Positions 9,301 through 24,300 of a stretch of DNA of 64,000 bases are shown here, piece after piece. The translations under genes were made by a program, and so were the position numbers. Location of the stretch: contig OZ024872.1 in the NCBI GenBank assembly GCA_964017185.1, positions 45,222,188-45,286,187 on the forward strand, read 5' to 3'. Below the pieces are notes generated by a model, which did no database searches, was not told where the DNA came from, and was given only the letters and a program-made list of their open reading frames with translations. The stretch is from Rugalucina vietnamica. Lineage: Eukaryota > Mollusca > Bivalvia > Lucinida > Lucinidae. Numbering within the stretch: the first letter of the stretch is position 1; each line of letters opens with the position of its first letter.

Positions 9301-12300
9301 AGGATGCATTGGGTGATTTTTCATTCAAACAATTAACTTAATCACAGTTGAATCTTGAGTAAGCTAATTTTTGAGCATCCACCATGGCTACTTACCAGTA
9401 TCATCATACATATTCTTCTTCAAGTACGACAGCACAATACTGGAATCCTTCTTGGATGACATTGGCTTCGGCGGCCCTTTTCCCGCGGACGATGGCCTCT
9501 GTTGCCCTGACGATGGCCTCTGCCGTTTCTGAATTATTGGGATCTCTCCTGGAACCTTCATTACATCTTCTTCTGTCATTTTTGTTGTCTCCCGCGTCAT
9601 TTCTGTCATCTTGGTGGTGTCCCGGGTGAGGGGTGGGGCTGAGGTAGAGTGGGGCATGTCCAGGGTAACCGAAGCTGTGCGAGGGACCTCAGACTTGTCA
9701 AAGGTCACCTCTTTCTTGGGCTGTACTGGAGTCATTGGAGTGGCGGATCCACTTTCTGAAATGATGCAAGAAACCTACAAATAAGTCACCTTTAAACTTC
9801 AATTCAAAGAAACCTACAAATTAGTTTCCATCTATCAGTTTATATTCGTCTTCTATGATGCCAAGTCTAAAGATTGTTCAGTATAATTTTCACAAAAGCT
9901 TTTTTGCTGACAAGAGAAGCATAAATCTGAAGAAATCTAAATGCATATGCATGCATATCTGTCAACAAAACTTAATATTCATAGCAACTGCTTAACTGCC
10001 TTGGCAGCTGATTTGAATGGGTCTGTAAATACTTCAGGAAACTTTCATAAAAATGATTCTTTTCTCTTCAAAAGAAGCATAATACCAAGTTAAACCTATT
10101 GTTAAGTACATACTCTTTTGGGAGCAGCCTTATTCCGGTCTATATATTCCAAACTCGCATAAAATTCATCCAACCAACCTGACTTTGGCATCCCTATCGG
10201 ACTGCCACCCTCTGTTGTAGCTGGTCCCATCAGTTCTTCTAATTCAGCCATTATTTCATCGTCTACATTTTCTGATGTCTCTGACTCTGTGTACGACTTT
10301 GGTCCAGGCTTTGCGGCTGGTTTTGGCTTATGCAACCTGTAATGTAGTAGAAGTGATCAATCCCATTACAACATGGCTAGAGTTATGTCTGCAACATATT
10401 ACATGAGCCGTGTCATGATAAAACCAGATTTTGCCTAATCAAAAACAAAGGCCCAGATCAGCTCTGCACAGCTGATCAGCACATTTGCTGCCACTACATG
10501 GATATTACAATTCCTCTTCTTCTTAAATCCGAAATTTCAATCTTCTTGCCTTCTCCTGTAACTGTACAAGCCGGTTTGTGTCAGACATGTACAGAAACCG
10601 GCTTTCTTGTGTCTCAGCTCACATAATGGGTATCAAAGTCATAGCATGGTATTAATTTCAATACAAGATGGCTAGAGTTCTATACAGGTTAAAAGCTCAG
10701 CCATCATCTCATTACCAACATTTTTGGATGTCTCTGACTTTATCTTTGGTCCTGGCTTTGTTGCTGGTATTGGCTTGTGCCAGTAATGTATAATGCATTT
10801 AAATCCTGTTATAACACAGCTGATGTCTGGAAGGAGATTGATGCAAAGCCACACTATTAAAGACTGATATAAACAGTTATTTATGCCCCTGTAATATGTT
10901 GATGTGCTTGTATATATCTCATGTTGCCATGTATTATGTGGACTGAGAGTAATAAGGAGTTTTTGTATCCCGTACATTATCTTGGAGTTCTAAGGCTACA
11001 AACTGTTGATGTACATGTATAAACAATGGATTTTTATGAGCAGAACAGAGCAGCTACCGCACAGAGGAGGGGCTGATCACTGATGCACACACACATACTT
11101 AACGGTATTATTGGCATTTACCTTTGGATACAGCAGGTCTCGAAGCCATTAGGCTAACTTGTTGGCGCAATTTTCATCTTTTAATTAATCAGCTGTCTTC
11201 ATCTCAGATTGAAATAAATTTTATGGAATAGCACCTACATACTCTTAAGAATTTTTAAATACTTATTAACAAAACAAAAAGCATTCTGTCATGTTTTTCT
11301 TTACTTATAGCTTATGAATGGTATTAAACTTTTATTTTATAAGATATTGCTAATGGAAAATCTTGGAAATGCCATGGGCTTGAATTGAAAGAAACAAACC
11401 TTGTGCCATATGCCAAAAATAAGGGTGCACATCAGCCCCACAATCTATACTGACTGATCAGGACTTTCAGTGTTCTCTACCTATTTCTAAACCCAAAATC
11501 AGAATTATGGCTACACTTGTGATCCAGCACTTCTTTGATATCATGAGTTTCACGTGGTTGAAAATTCTGAAAACCTTTTTTCTCATCATGTGGCTTGAAA
11601 GTTTATGTGAGAATCTCTTAAACAGCAGGCTTACAAAAACTCACTTGCAACAGCTCAAGGACTTAAAAGATTCAGAAATTATAAACTAAGCTGTGCATGA
11701 TATAACATGTCTTTAAAATTTGCAGTAAGTGACCACTGGACAGGTCCCAAGGTTATAAAACCATTTTCATGCTCAGCTGAGCTGAGACTAGAATTTATCC
11801 TGCTCATAAATGTTAAAATGCCAATAATCGTTGGCATTTTAACATTTATGAGCAGGATAAATTACAGGCGAGGCGGTACTAACATGTACCCACAACCTAT
11901 GTTTTGAGCAAAAATAAGAAAAATATCAACATTTTTCTACTAAAAATTTTCAATTTTTACAACTTTGTAAAACTGTGGTGGTTCTAACGAGTATCCACAA
12001 TCTATATTTTGGAGCAAATATAAGAAAAATAGGTATACCCCTGCATTCCCCAGTTTTGCTATATAAAAGTGGGGTATAAGGGGGTATACATTACACGGAC
12101 ATGTTAAACATGTTATCCTGATGGCAAATGCTACTGCTGGTATTAGCACTGAGCATGAGATACTTCTGTTGAGAGTTTTAAGCAATGGCACAATTCACTT
12201 TATTCCAATTAATAAGTTAAACACTAGAACTTTCAATCACTGTCTTATTGCTTGTTTTCTTTAGGAAAAAAATGTGGTTAATTACAGATTCAAGTTAACA

Positions 12301-15300
12301 ATTCATATTGGATGCATTCCTAAAAATACCAATTATTCAAACGAATGAGCCAACTTAAGCTTCAAGGTTAACAAGCTCAAAACCCAAAATTAATGCCAGG
12401 CAACAAAAGCTGCTTGTTGTGGAATGTCAAAGGTGAAAACAGTTTTTTTATTTACCAGATCCTTGAATGTGCATATGCGAAAAGTGGAATTTTTGATGAA
12501 ATAGCTCCCTCTTTTAGATAAATAGGGAAAAAACACAATGTTTTCTCAGTAATGCTCAATTCAGAAGATGACTAAATGTGGCAGGAGTATATATCACTCA
12601 AAATTGCATCATTTGTGCTTCTCTACATAAGCATTCCAAGAAACTTCCTAAAAGCCAAGAAAAACTGAATGATGTGCAAAGATAATAATCAGGGGCAAAG
12701 CCTGTAATTTATCATCAAGAAAACAAGACAAAAAATTGCAATTGAGCCTACGAAATGAGAAAACCATCAATATGGGTTTCCGACCAGGTCAGAGACAAAC
12801 AGGCCTGTACCGTCACAGAAGCAGACTAGAAGCTTGAAATTTCAAAGTTAAGAAGAAGAGGGATTGTACTATCTGTGTAGCAAAAACAAAGGCGCTGATC
12901 AGCTGCGCAGTTACTGCACAGCTGATCTGCGCCTTTGTTTTTGCATATGCAGATTGTTGGTTCTTTGATATGTCTGTTCAATTCTGATCCAGCTTCTCAA
13001 CTTTGGTATATATCTGCAAATGTGTTGGTGTCCTTGATTTTGAACAGATAAGTTTTACTGAAGGGTAAAGATGCAGAAAGCATGAGCAGTATGCCATTAG
13101 TTAGGTTCTCCCACAAAAATAATGGCCTTGTTAAAATTCTATGGCGATAACAATACCTTTTGGGTGTCTTAGAAATGGCATATCAGAGCAACGACATGTG
13201 AAAACCTTATATTTACGGTTTCGAACCATGAACTGGGACAACAACCTAGGCTATACAGACACGTTAGATGGCTATAGTCTTGTAATTTCAGATTTTCGTA
13301 GAAGTGGAATTGCTCTATCAATGCATCAAAAGAAAGATGCTGACCAGCTGCATGGGTATTATCAGAGATTATTTGCACTGCCATTTTACACATGCAAAAA
13401 CATGTTTTCTCCTGTCATCAAATTTTTATGGCAGATAGTCTAGCTGTCTAGAGACTTATTTTCCACAACATTTTCCACAGCCAGTTATAGCTGGGCCATA
13501 AATATTTTGCTATAGACATAATAAGAAAGATTTATGATAGTAATTGGCTTTTTCTTGAACCATTTTTAAACTTTCAAGGCGAATATGGCTCTGTCTAGAG
13601 ACATTAATAACCCAGGGGTTCAGACAATATGCTTTTAGAATGGGTGTTTCTGAGTGCATTCAAGTGGTGTTTTGCATCTTTTTCAGATAAAACATAAAGT
13701 TGTGTTTGTTATCCTAAAAATGAAATTTCAAACAGGCTGAAAAGCCAAGTCACAGCACATGCACCTTAGCATACTTTTAACAAAATTGGCTGTGTTGATC
13801 AGCAGTTCCAATTGTCTATTTATTACTATTACAAATATAGCAAAAGTGAGCAAAGCTCACATACCCCCGGCGGTAGCCATCAGAAGTCATACCACTTTGA
13901 TACAAAAAGCAGATTCCAAAAAAGGTATACAGCTATTCATCTAATGAATACCTAAGTGTACTGTACGCTTCTACAAAGATCGAAAATCAAGGTATTTTCT
14001 GTTGTAGATTTGTTTAAAATTTAAGAAAATCATAAAAACAAAGTTCACACAATCAGTTAGAAAGAAAACTGGATAAATAAAGGGACTAATGAAGGAGATT
14101 GCTGATTATTTTTAACACAATACAACTTATCATTTCCAATGTTTGTACTGAATGTCACCTCCCAAAGTTGAGCAGTTCCTGAGAAATTTTTGACAGAAAT
14201 TTCCATATTCAGTATACAGGAGTGACAGATGGAAAAAGCTACAAAGTGGAAAAAGAATGGAAAAATAAAAACTGGCCATCTGATTTTCTCTTACACAATA
14301 CACTTGGACACTGTCTAGATGTATACAAACTTTGAAGAAGCTGGCATAAATAGGTGCTGAGAAATCTGTGGCAGAAATTTCAATAAGAGAGAAAGAAAAA
14401 TGGACAAATAAAGGGAAAGAAATAAGCAGGAGATGGCCAATTCTTTCTTACACAATACAACTTACCATACCCAATGCTTGTACCAAATTTCATAATCCTA
14501 TGTCGAGCAGTTCTTGAGAAATGTTTGACAGAAATTAAAATTTCCTATTCAGTATACAGGAGTGACAGATGGTAAAACTACAAAGTGGAAAAAGAATGGA
14601 AAAACAAATTCTGGCCATCTGATTTTCTCTTACACAATACACTTGGGCATTGTCTAGATGTATACAAACTTTGAAGAAGCTGGCATAAATAGGAGCTGAG
14701 AAATATGTGACAGAAATTTCAATAAGAGATAAAGAAAAATGGACAAATAAAGGGACTGATAAGCAGGAGATGGCCGATTCTTTCTTACACAATACAACTT
14801 ACCATACCCATTGCTTGTACCAAATTTCATAATCCTATGTCGAGCAGTTCCTGAGAAATGTTTGACAGAAATTTCCTATTCAGTATACAGGAGTGACAGA
14901 TGGTAAAACTACAAAGTGGAAAAAGAATGGAAAAACAAATTCTGGCCATCTGATTTTCTCTTACACAATACATTTGGGCATTGTCTAGATGTATACAAAC
15001 TTTGAAGAAGCTGGCATAAATAGGAGCTGAGAAATCTGTGACAGAATTTTCAATCAGAAAGAAAGAAAAATGGACGAATAAAGGGACTGATAAGCAGGAG
15101 ATGGCTGATTCTTTCTTACACAATACAACTTACCATACCCAATGTTTGTACCAAATTTCATCATCCTATGTCAAGCAGTTCCAGAGAAATCTTTGACAGA
15201 AAAAAAAGTTTACACACACACACACACACACGCACACAAACATCTTCACAGAAAATTCAAAAACTATATACCCCCTATATATTTCGTATATGCCGGGGGC

Positions 15301-18300
15301 ATAAAAAGCAGAAGTGTGTGGCAAACCAGGTGGCCAGAAAACAAAAGCAGTCCTACTGGGAAGTGGCATATCCAGTTAAAAATTCAAATATCAAAGAGAC
15401 CAAGTTAGATGATTGACATGTCCTTAAAACATAACAGTAAACGTAGTATTAATTTTGATCTTACCATAAACACTGTCAAGGGAGGTTTGATTTTTTAAGG
15501 AGGAATCTTCATAAAATAGGTAAAAAATACTGAATTCTATTATGAAAATTATTTTGTTAATGATAATGATGATTGTGAATGTGGTTGCAATGATAATGGT
15601 GATGATAATAATGGTCTAGTTCAGTTTCATATACTAGTTTCTTCTAAACTGTCAATTGTTTCTTTGAAAGTATTTACGGTAACAGTATAGGCAAGCTCAA
15701 AGACTACTTTTACTGTTATTCAAAGGACCTGTCAATCTCAGTAGCTTTGACTCTCTTTCCTGTCCAGGTGTTTTGCCACACACTTCTGCATTTTGTAGTA
15801 AATAGGTTGGTTTGAACGTCACCTGAGGTCTGAAAAGCTAAAACAAACACATTTTTCCAAATGCAAGTTTTAACTTACATATCAACAGAAAGTTTTGGTG
15901 TATCATCAAGGGGCTGGTTCTGTCTTGCCTTGACAATATTTTGTCTTCTCTGGTAGTCCCGCTTGAACATCGTGGTCCTGAACCCCATCCCTCCACTTGG
16001 CACCCCTTTACCAGAGGGTGGTCTTGGTATTAGGTTTGGCTGGAATCACAATAAGCAATGTTTTAACATAATCGGCTGCTACAAATGACCAGTTTACATG
16101 AAAAACTGACAATTTCTTACTTTTGCTTAAAACAATAAGTTTTCAAGTTTTCAGGAGTACCTATCATTATTTTGTAGACATTATTTTGGTAAACTAGCAG
16201 CAAGCTGCAAAAACTGACCTACATTTTTAACATCATTGCAGACATTGATGCCTGCTGTCTCTGCTGCTCAAAATGATAGGCTTGACAACCTGGGGCCAAG
16301 GTTAGAAAACTTTTTTCCAGCTCAGCTCAGGTGAGCACGAAATTTCAACAGCTGATAAATGCTGAAATAGTCAAAAATTGTGGAAAATTCAGGTTCAAAA
16401 CTCAAAAACTAGTAATATATCCTGCTCATAAACGTTAAAATACCAATTGTTGGCATTTTAACATTTATGAGGAGGATAAATTTTAGTCTCAGCTGAGTTG
16501 AGCATGAAAAAAGTTTTATAACCTCAGACCCTGATCAAGTGAGCCACATCATGTGAAAACAAACAATCTGCATAAGCAGAAACAAAGATGTAGATCAGCC
16601 ATGCAGTAACTGCACAGCTTATCAGCGCCTTTTTTCACACTACTTGTATGCATGTAGTAAAATTCCTCTTCTTAAGTATTTATCAATATTGACATGAGTG
16701 GGTGGGGTATGTAAAACAGAAATCTACTGTTTTCTTGAATCTGTCAATCAAATGATGATGTGTATTTAATGCTAATAGACGTCACAGATACTAGGAATGA
16801 CTCAATATAGTTATTATTTTAAAATTTTAAATAGCTTGGTGTAAAATTGGAAAAGTAACTGGTTTTCGTGGGACCCATTTCCTGGAAAATGGAATGCATT
16901 TGAATAAAACTTACGCAAAGCCTAAATGTCTAGGATACATAATCTGACAAATTAAATATTATTTTTGGGTCATGGAAATGTATTTCTCTGGGAAAAGTTA
17001 GTGTAAACATGTTTTTCTGGAAAATTCTGAAAGTGGGTAACTTGGGGTGGCTCGTGTGCGCTTATTGTTTGCTGAAAGATGACATGCCGTTTGTTTCAGG
17101 TTCTTATATGATTGAAGTCAATGACTACATCGAAAAATCTGGCTTATTTGTTTCAAAAAGCTAAGAAAAATGGGTCCGACGATTTCAACCCGGAAGTAAC
17201 TGAAAAATGACTCACTTGCTCTGAGCTGACCACTCATTTCACAATCATGTATACACAAATCCATGTATTTATAACATATTCAACAGTCCCATGATAAAGC
17301 ATGCTAAAGAATGTAGCCTTGTTGACAAAATAAACAATGCTTTTTTATACAGGTAAATCTTCAATTATGCATATACAGTGACCACCCATAAGTCCTTAAA
17401 TCCAAAATTTCAAGCTTCTAGCCTTCTTTGGCTAGGTTGGTTTGTGTCAAGCTTTGTCGGATACCCAAAGACCAGTTTTCTCGTGTCACAACTCAGAAGT
17501 TCACCATTGGTAGGCATAGAGTGAACACTGGATTTTACTGCTACACATTATTCTCTTATATCAAAATCTTCCTGTCAAACTAAGACCAGAGGACCAATGG
17601 TCCTGTTAACGCTCACCTGAGATCTGCTTCATATACCAATAAACATATTTGAATATTATGGTATTTAACCCCAGTGCAGGGGCAGATGAAGCCCTTGGGC
17701 CATTTTCTTTTTCAAAATAATCAAAATTCTGTCCATTTGCCAATGTCCTGCTGATTTTCCCCTTCAAATAACATTTTAAAAGCAGATGAGCCCCTGGGGT
17801 CCATTTTTTCAGAATCATTAAATTTCAGTCCTGCTGCCCATTTTCCTGCAAGACTTTCACTTAAAATGACATTTTAAAAGGTTTCCCCGTTCAAATGCAT
17901 TGACGACCTATGTTGACCTTACCATAAAATAAGTCAAGGTACCACAGGGTCATGTTTTATATATACATTGTAGTACTTGAGTCATCCATACTTCATGCAA
18001 AGTTTCGTTGAAATCGGTTCACCGGTTCTGGAGAAGATATTTTAAGGGTTTTTACCATATATGGGCATGGCGGCCATCTTGGTCATGTGACCTGGATTAT
18101 TTATATACACATTGGTTCCAACTTCCTATAGATGCTTAATATAAAACTTGGCTTTGATTGGCCAAGTGATTTCAGAGAAAAAAATCTTTGAAAAGTGTGT
18201 ATGGATGACAGACCGGCCAACCTTGACCTAAATTAATCATATACCTTCATCTAATCCATTAGTTGTTTGCATCTACCACTTTTCAGATCTCAGGCTGCAA

Positions 18301-21300
18301 TAGTTTTCAAAAAATAGCTAATTTCCACTTTTCCCATTATAAGTCTATGGAAACTTAAAGTTACCATAGCAACCACAGTTCTCATCCGACTGGAATAACT
18401 AGATCGGCCAAGCGGTTTCAGAGAAGAAGATCTTTGAAATTGTGGACGACGACGACGGCCGGACAGACGGACGACGGACGGACGGACGCCGGATCATGGC
18501 TATCCTATTAGCTCACCTTATGAGCCTTCGGCCATCATTTGATCAAACTATGATGGGCTGGAGTCCCAAATACTACATACCAAGTTTCATGAAAATCGGC
18601 CAGCCGGTTCTGGAGAAGAAGATTTTTGAGTGGTTTTTACCATATATGGGCGTGGCGGCCATCTTGGTCATGTGACCTGGATTTCGCGATCAAACTTTCG
18701 TCTCCCCTATCCATGGATGCTCCACATAAAATTTCACTTTGATTGGCCAAGCAGTTTCAGAGAAGAAGATCTTTGAAAAGTGTGTATGGACGACAGACAG
18801 GCCAAGGTCAAGAGATGACCTTGACCTAAATTAATCACATACCTTCATCTACTCCATTGGTTGTTTGCATCTACCACTTTTCAGGCCTCAGGCTGCAATA
18901 GTTTTCAAAAAATCCATAGTTTTCACTTTTTCCCATGTAAAAGACTATGTTTCCAAAATTGACCTTGCCGTAAAATAGGTCAAGGTCATCCTAGGGTCAT
19001 CATTTGATCAAACTATGATGGGCTGGAGTCCCAAATGCTACATACCAAGTTTCATGAAAATCGGCCAGCCGGTTCTGGAGAAGAAGATTTTTGAGTGGTT
19101 TTTACCATATATGGGCGTGGCGGCCATCTTGGTCAAGTGACCTGGATTTCGCAATCAAACTTTCATCTCCCCTACCCATGGATGCTCCACATAAAATTTC
19201 ACTTTGATTGGCCAAGCAATTTCAGAGAAGAAGATCTTTGAAAAGTGTGTATGGACGACAGACTGGCCAAGGTCAAGAGATGACCTTGACCTAAATTAAT
19301 CACATACCTTCATCTACTCCATTAGTTGTTTGCATCTACCACTTTTCAGGCCTCAGGCTGCAATAGTTTTCACTTTTTCCCATGTAAAAGCCTATGTTTC
19401 CAAATTTGACCTTGCCGTAAAATAGGTCAAGGTCATCCAAGGGTCATCATTTTATCAAACTATGATGGGCTGAAGTCCCCGATGCTACATACCAAGTTTC
19501 GTGGTAATCGGCCCACCGGTTCTGGAGAAGAAGATTTTTTAAGTGTTTTTACCATATATGGGCGTGGCGGCCATCTTGGTCATGTGACCTGGATTTCGCG
19601 ATCAAACTTGAAATGCCGCTACCCAAGGAGGCTCCACATAAAATTTCAACTAGTTCGGCCAAGCGGTCTCAGAGAAGAAGATCTTTGAAATTGTGGACGC
19701 CGACGGACGGACGGACGACGGACGACGGACGGACGGACGCCGGATCATGGCCATCCTATAAGCTCACCTTGTGAGCCTTCGGCTCAGGTGAGCTAAAAAT
19801 ATATTGACAAAAATAGGATAAACTTTATACGAAGATAGCAGTGGGCCTGCTGCATCCAAAAATAAATTTCACTGCTGAACATTAAACAAACTATCTATAT
19901 ATAGAGCTGTGTAGACTGGTTTGGGCCTAATTTAGCCTATTTTTGTCAGACAGCTTCATGATTTAATAAAGCTCTCATAGCCTTTGTTGCAGTACCTTTT
20001 CATCAGATTTGCCATCCTTACTGCCGACGCCATTCTGAACCACCGGTTTCACTTCCCTTGTTGGTGGTCTCTTAGCATTGAGCAGAACCTGTGAGTTGGC
20101 CGAGGTGTCAATCAATCGTGCCATCAACATGTGAGCCTTCCCCCTTGGTTCACTATTGACTGACTTCATTTCGTCAATGGTGTGGCATTTCTCTAGGCGC
20201 GAGGGAGAGGCAAAATTCACAACCTGGGAATAGAAATGTAGAAAACAATTGAGTCCTCCGTCAAACCACCCATCATTAATATTCATTTTATATTGACCAT
20301 TCAAATCTGCACATTAGCTAACGGTCAATGACGGTTAGACAACATGTGGGTTAGACAAACAAACCAACACGTGCTTTTTACAGGTAAATATAGGTGCAAA
20401 AACACAATGTTTGTCTAAGGAAATAGGGGTGGGCGTGGCTATACCTTGCTGGCGGAGGAGTCAATTACAGCTAACGTCTACAAAGCAATGATCGGTTGGT
20501 TACAAATAGATAATAGAGGCTATTTAGTAAGTGGGGGCATCATTTTTAACACAAATTATTATAGTCTAAGATTTTTTGTAAGATTACTCGCATCAAACAC
20601 CAGGAAAACATGTCCATGAAAAGTGTATCCCCTAAACCCCCACTTTTATATAGTAAAACTGGGGTTTATAGGGGTATACCTATTATTCTTATTTTTGATC
20701 CAAAAAATAGACTGTGGGTACTTGTTAGAACCGCCTCGCCAAGGCGGTTCTAACATGTACCCACAATCAATGTTTTGAGCAAAAATAAGAAAAATGTTGA
20801 AAATATTCTCATGAAAATTTTCAATTTTTACAATTGAAACTAGAAAATGTGTTTATGAAACACTATGCCCCCAACTGGTAAGCCACTTTCAAGATGTAAA
20901 AATGTCCAAAAAATGACTAAGTTCAAATTGTTAGAAAAGTAACAAAAATTAATCTGAGGAGTATATCCCAACCACATGCATATCTTCAAAGCATGGTCAC
21001 AATGTCTGCAAAGTTTCAAAAGTATCAGTATTAAATCGTAGGAGTTGCGCACACAAGGTACCCTCTATCCATCCACTAAAATGGCCGAAAAAATGACTAA
21101 GTTCAAATTGTGAAAAAAAAAATGACAAAAAAAAATCCAAGGATTATATCCAAACCACATGCATATCTTCAGACCATGCCCATAATACATGTAAAGTTTT
21201 AAATCAATTGACATGAAACTGTAGGAGGAGTTGCGCACACAAGGTACCCTGTGACTGCCCACTGACTTTCATTGTAAAAATGCCCTATAATGGCTAAGTT

Positions 21301-24300
21301 CAAATTGCGAAAAAAGTGACAAAAATTAATCTGAGGATAATATCCAAACCACATGCATATCTTCAAAGCATGGTCACAACATCTGTAAAGTTTCAAGAGA
21401 ATCGGAATAAAACTGTAGGAGGAGTTGCGCACACAAGGTATCCACTATCTATTCACTTTATCAAGAATTAAAAAGGGAAATAACTCTCACAGAATTGGCC
21501 CCTAGCCCCTTGAATTTACCTGAAAGAAAAAATATGGGTCCTCTTAATTTTCATATACAAACTACATACCAAATTTCAAGATCCTAGCTCTAATGGTTCC
21601 TGACCGAGTGCTCACGCATCACTGACTGACTGCACGCACGCACTCACTCACTCACTCACTCACTCACTCACTCACTCACTGCACTGCACGGACAGACCCA
21701 AACCAATATGCCCCCTCAACTTCTTCGAAGTTGGGGGCATAAAAAATCTCTGTATATTGCATGGGCAATTTAGAAACTACATGTAGAAGCACTGATTGTC
21801 AATTGCCATCATTTTCAATAATAAATATCAAGCAAAGTGATTTGAGAAAAAAAATACATTTTTCCTTTTGAATGAAGTTTCAAGAGTATAAAATATTTGC
21901 TCTCAAAATCATAAACAATCTTTGATAGACCTCAGTTATAATTAGAAATGATATCTATTAGCAGCCTATCAAGCCTATTTGTCAATCATTAAGATAGCAT
22001 ATTCTTTGCATGGGCATCATTCTGCAAAGTCTGATGAACATTTTATTCATTTATTTGTCCATTTGAATAAAGCCAGAACCGAATATAGTACAGGCCAACA
22101 TCATTATAACGCTATCTTTGGGATACATAGAAACAGACCATGTTAAACGTAAACCATATATTTGGGAGCCATGACATGGCAGATATTGAAAACTGCATTA
22201 TAATGAGGCACATTATAATGGGGTTCAAGTGTAGTAGACTGTTCAAACTTGGTGGATTCATCAGCCTGAGACTTAGCTTGGCACACAATTGATGTCATAG
22301 GATCATTTTACTTTATGCCAGCTCTAAATCTTTGTTGCCTTGAAATTTATACAGCTTACATTATTTTCTGCTATCAAAATGATAAGAACCACAGTTTGTA
22401 TGACCCCAGAAATACATCACGAAAACATGCCCATGCAATATATGAGCCGCCTTGTGGGAAAACCAACAATGTGGTTTCCGAACAGGTCTGACACAAACCG
22501 ACCTGTACAAGCACAGAAAAGATCTAGAATCTTGAAATTTCGGATTTAAGTAGAAGAGGAACTGTACTATCCGAGTAGCGAAAACAAAGGCGCTGATCAG
22601 CTTCGCGGTGACCGCGAAGCTGATCTGCGGCTTTGTTTTCGCCTATGCAGATTGTTGGTTTTCCCATGAGGCGGCTCATATATAGATTTTTTTCAAAAGA
22701 AAAAACTGAAAATTTCATTGGAAAAATTTTGATTGTGGGTATTGTGGGTATACATTGTGGGTATACATTAGAACCACCTCTGCGAGGTATTATGGATTAA
22801 AAATAAGAAAATTAGGTATAACCTTGCAAACCCCATTTTTTCTATATAAAAGTGAGGTGTAAGTGGGTATACATGTGTACACGGACATGTTGTCCTGATG
22901 CAGAGAAGAAATGCATCTTCAAAGAAAATAAAAATAACATGTACACATCTTAAACTTATCACTTTCCAAAAGAACAACAAACATTAACAACAATAGATGT
23001 AATTGCCAGTGAAATACTGTTACACTGTACAGTATAACTCGATATAGCGTCAAAAGTCAGGCCAGGCCATGAAGTAGATAGTTAAATAGTATTCAGATTG
23101 TAATGGCACAAATACTTAATGTGCCTGCAAACGACGTTTAACAGACCTTGCGGTATTTTGTCCTGATTTTCCTATCACATGTTACTTCATGGACTTAGCC
23201 TAACCAGATGTCAAATACAACTTAAAAAAATAAAATGATTATTACAGACCCAAACAAAATATAGCATGCAAACTAATGAAGAGAAAAAACAAGATTCAAC
23301 ATTTTTCATGTAGAAGGTTGTTTCTAGACATTATCTCACCGAGCCTTCATTTGAGAAAACCAACAATTTGGGTTTCCGACCAGGTCTAATGCAAACCAGC
23401 CTATACAGTCATAGAAGCAGGCTAGAAGCTTGAGATTTTAGATTTAAGACCAGAGGACCAATGGTCCTGTAAATGCTCACCTGAGTCTGCTGCATATACC
23501 AATAAACATGTTTGAATATTATGGTATTTAACCCCAGTGCAGGGGCAGATGAAGCCCTTGGGCCGTTTTCTTTTTTCAGAATAATCAATATTCTGTCCAT
23601 TTGCTAATTTCTGGCTGGCTTTTCCCTTCATATGACATTTTAACAGTTTTTCCCATCCAAATGCATGGACAACCCATGTTGACCTTGCCATAAACTTGGT
23701 CAAGGTCATCACAGGGTCATGATTTATATACACATTGTAGTACTATAGCCATGGATGCTTCACGCCAAGTTTCATTGAAGTCAATCTATTGGTTTCAGAG
23801 AAGAAGATATTTGAAGGGTTTTTACCATATATGGGCATGGCGGCCATCTTGGTCATGTGACCTAGATTATTAATATACACATTGGTTCCTTCATCCTATA
23901 GATGTTTCGCATAAAATTTGGATTCAATTGGCCAAGCGGTTTTAGAGGAGATGTTTGAATGTATTATGGTAATATACATGTATATTGCCCCGGGGTGTGG
24001 GCATATGAGTCCTTAGGTCCTTTTTTTTTTTCAGAATCATTAATATTTAGTCCTACTACCCATTTCCTGCAAGATTTTCACCTCAAATGACTTTTAAAAA
24101 GTTTTCCCCATTCCAATGCATTGGCGACCTATGTTGACCTTGTCCTAAAATAGGTCAAGGTCACCACAGGGTCATGATTTATATACACATTGTAGTACTT
24201 CAGCCATTGGTGCTTCATGCCAAGTTTCTTTGAAATCGGTCCACCAGATTCGGAGAAGAAGATTTTTTAAGCTTTTTTTAGGGTTTTTACCTTATATGGG

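Noticed and set aside
13141-13443. 100-codon plus-strand frame
   Set aside because: Lies in a degenerate family A MITE.
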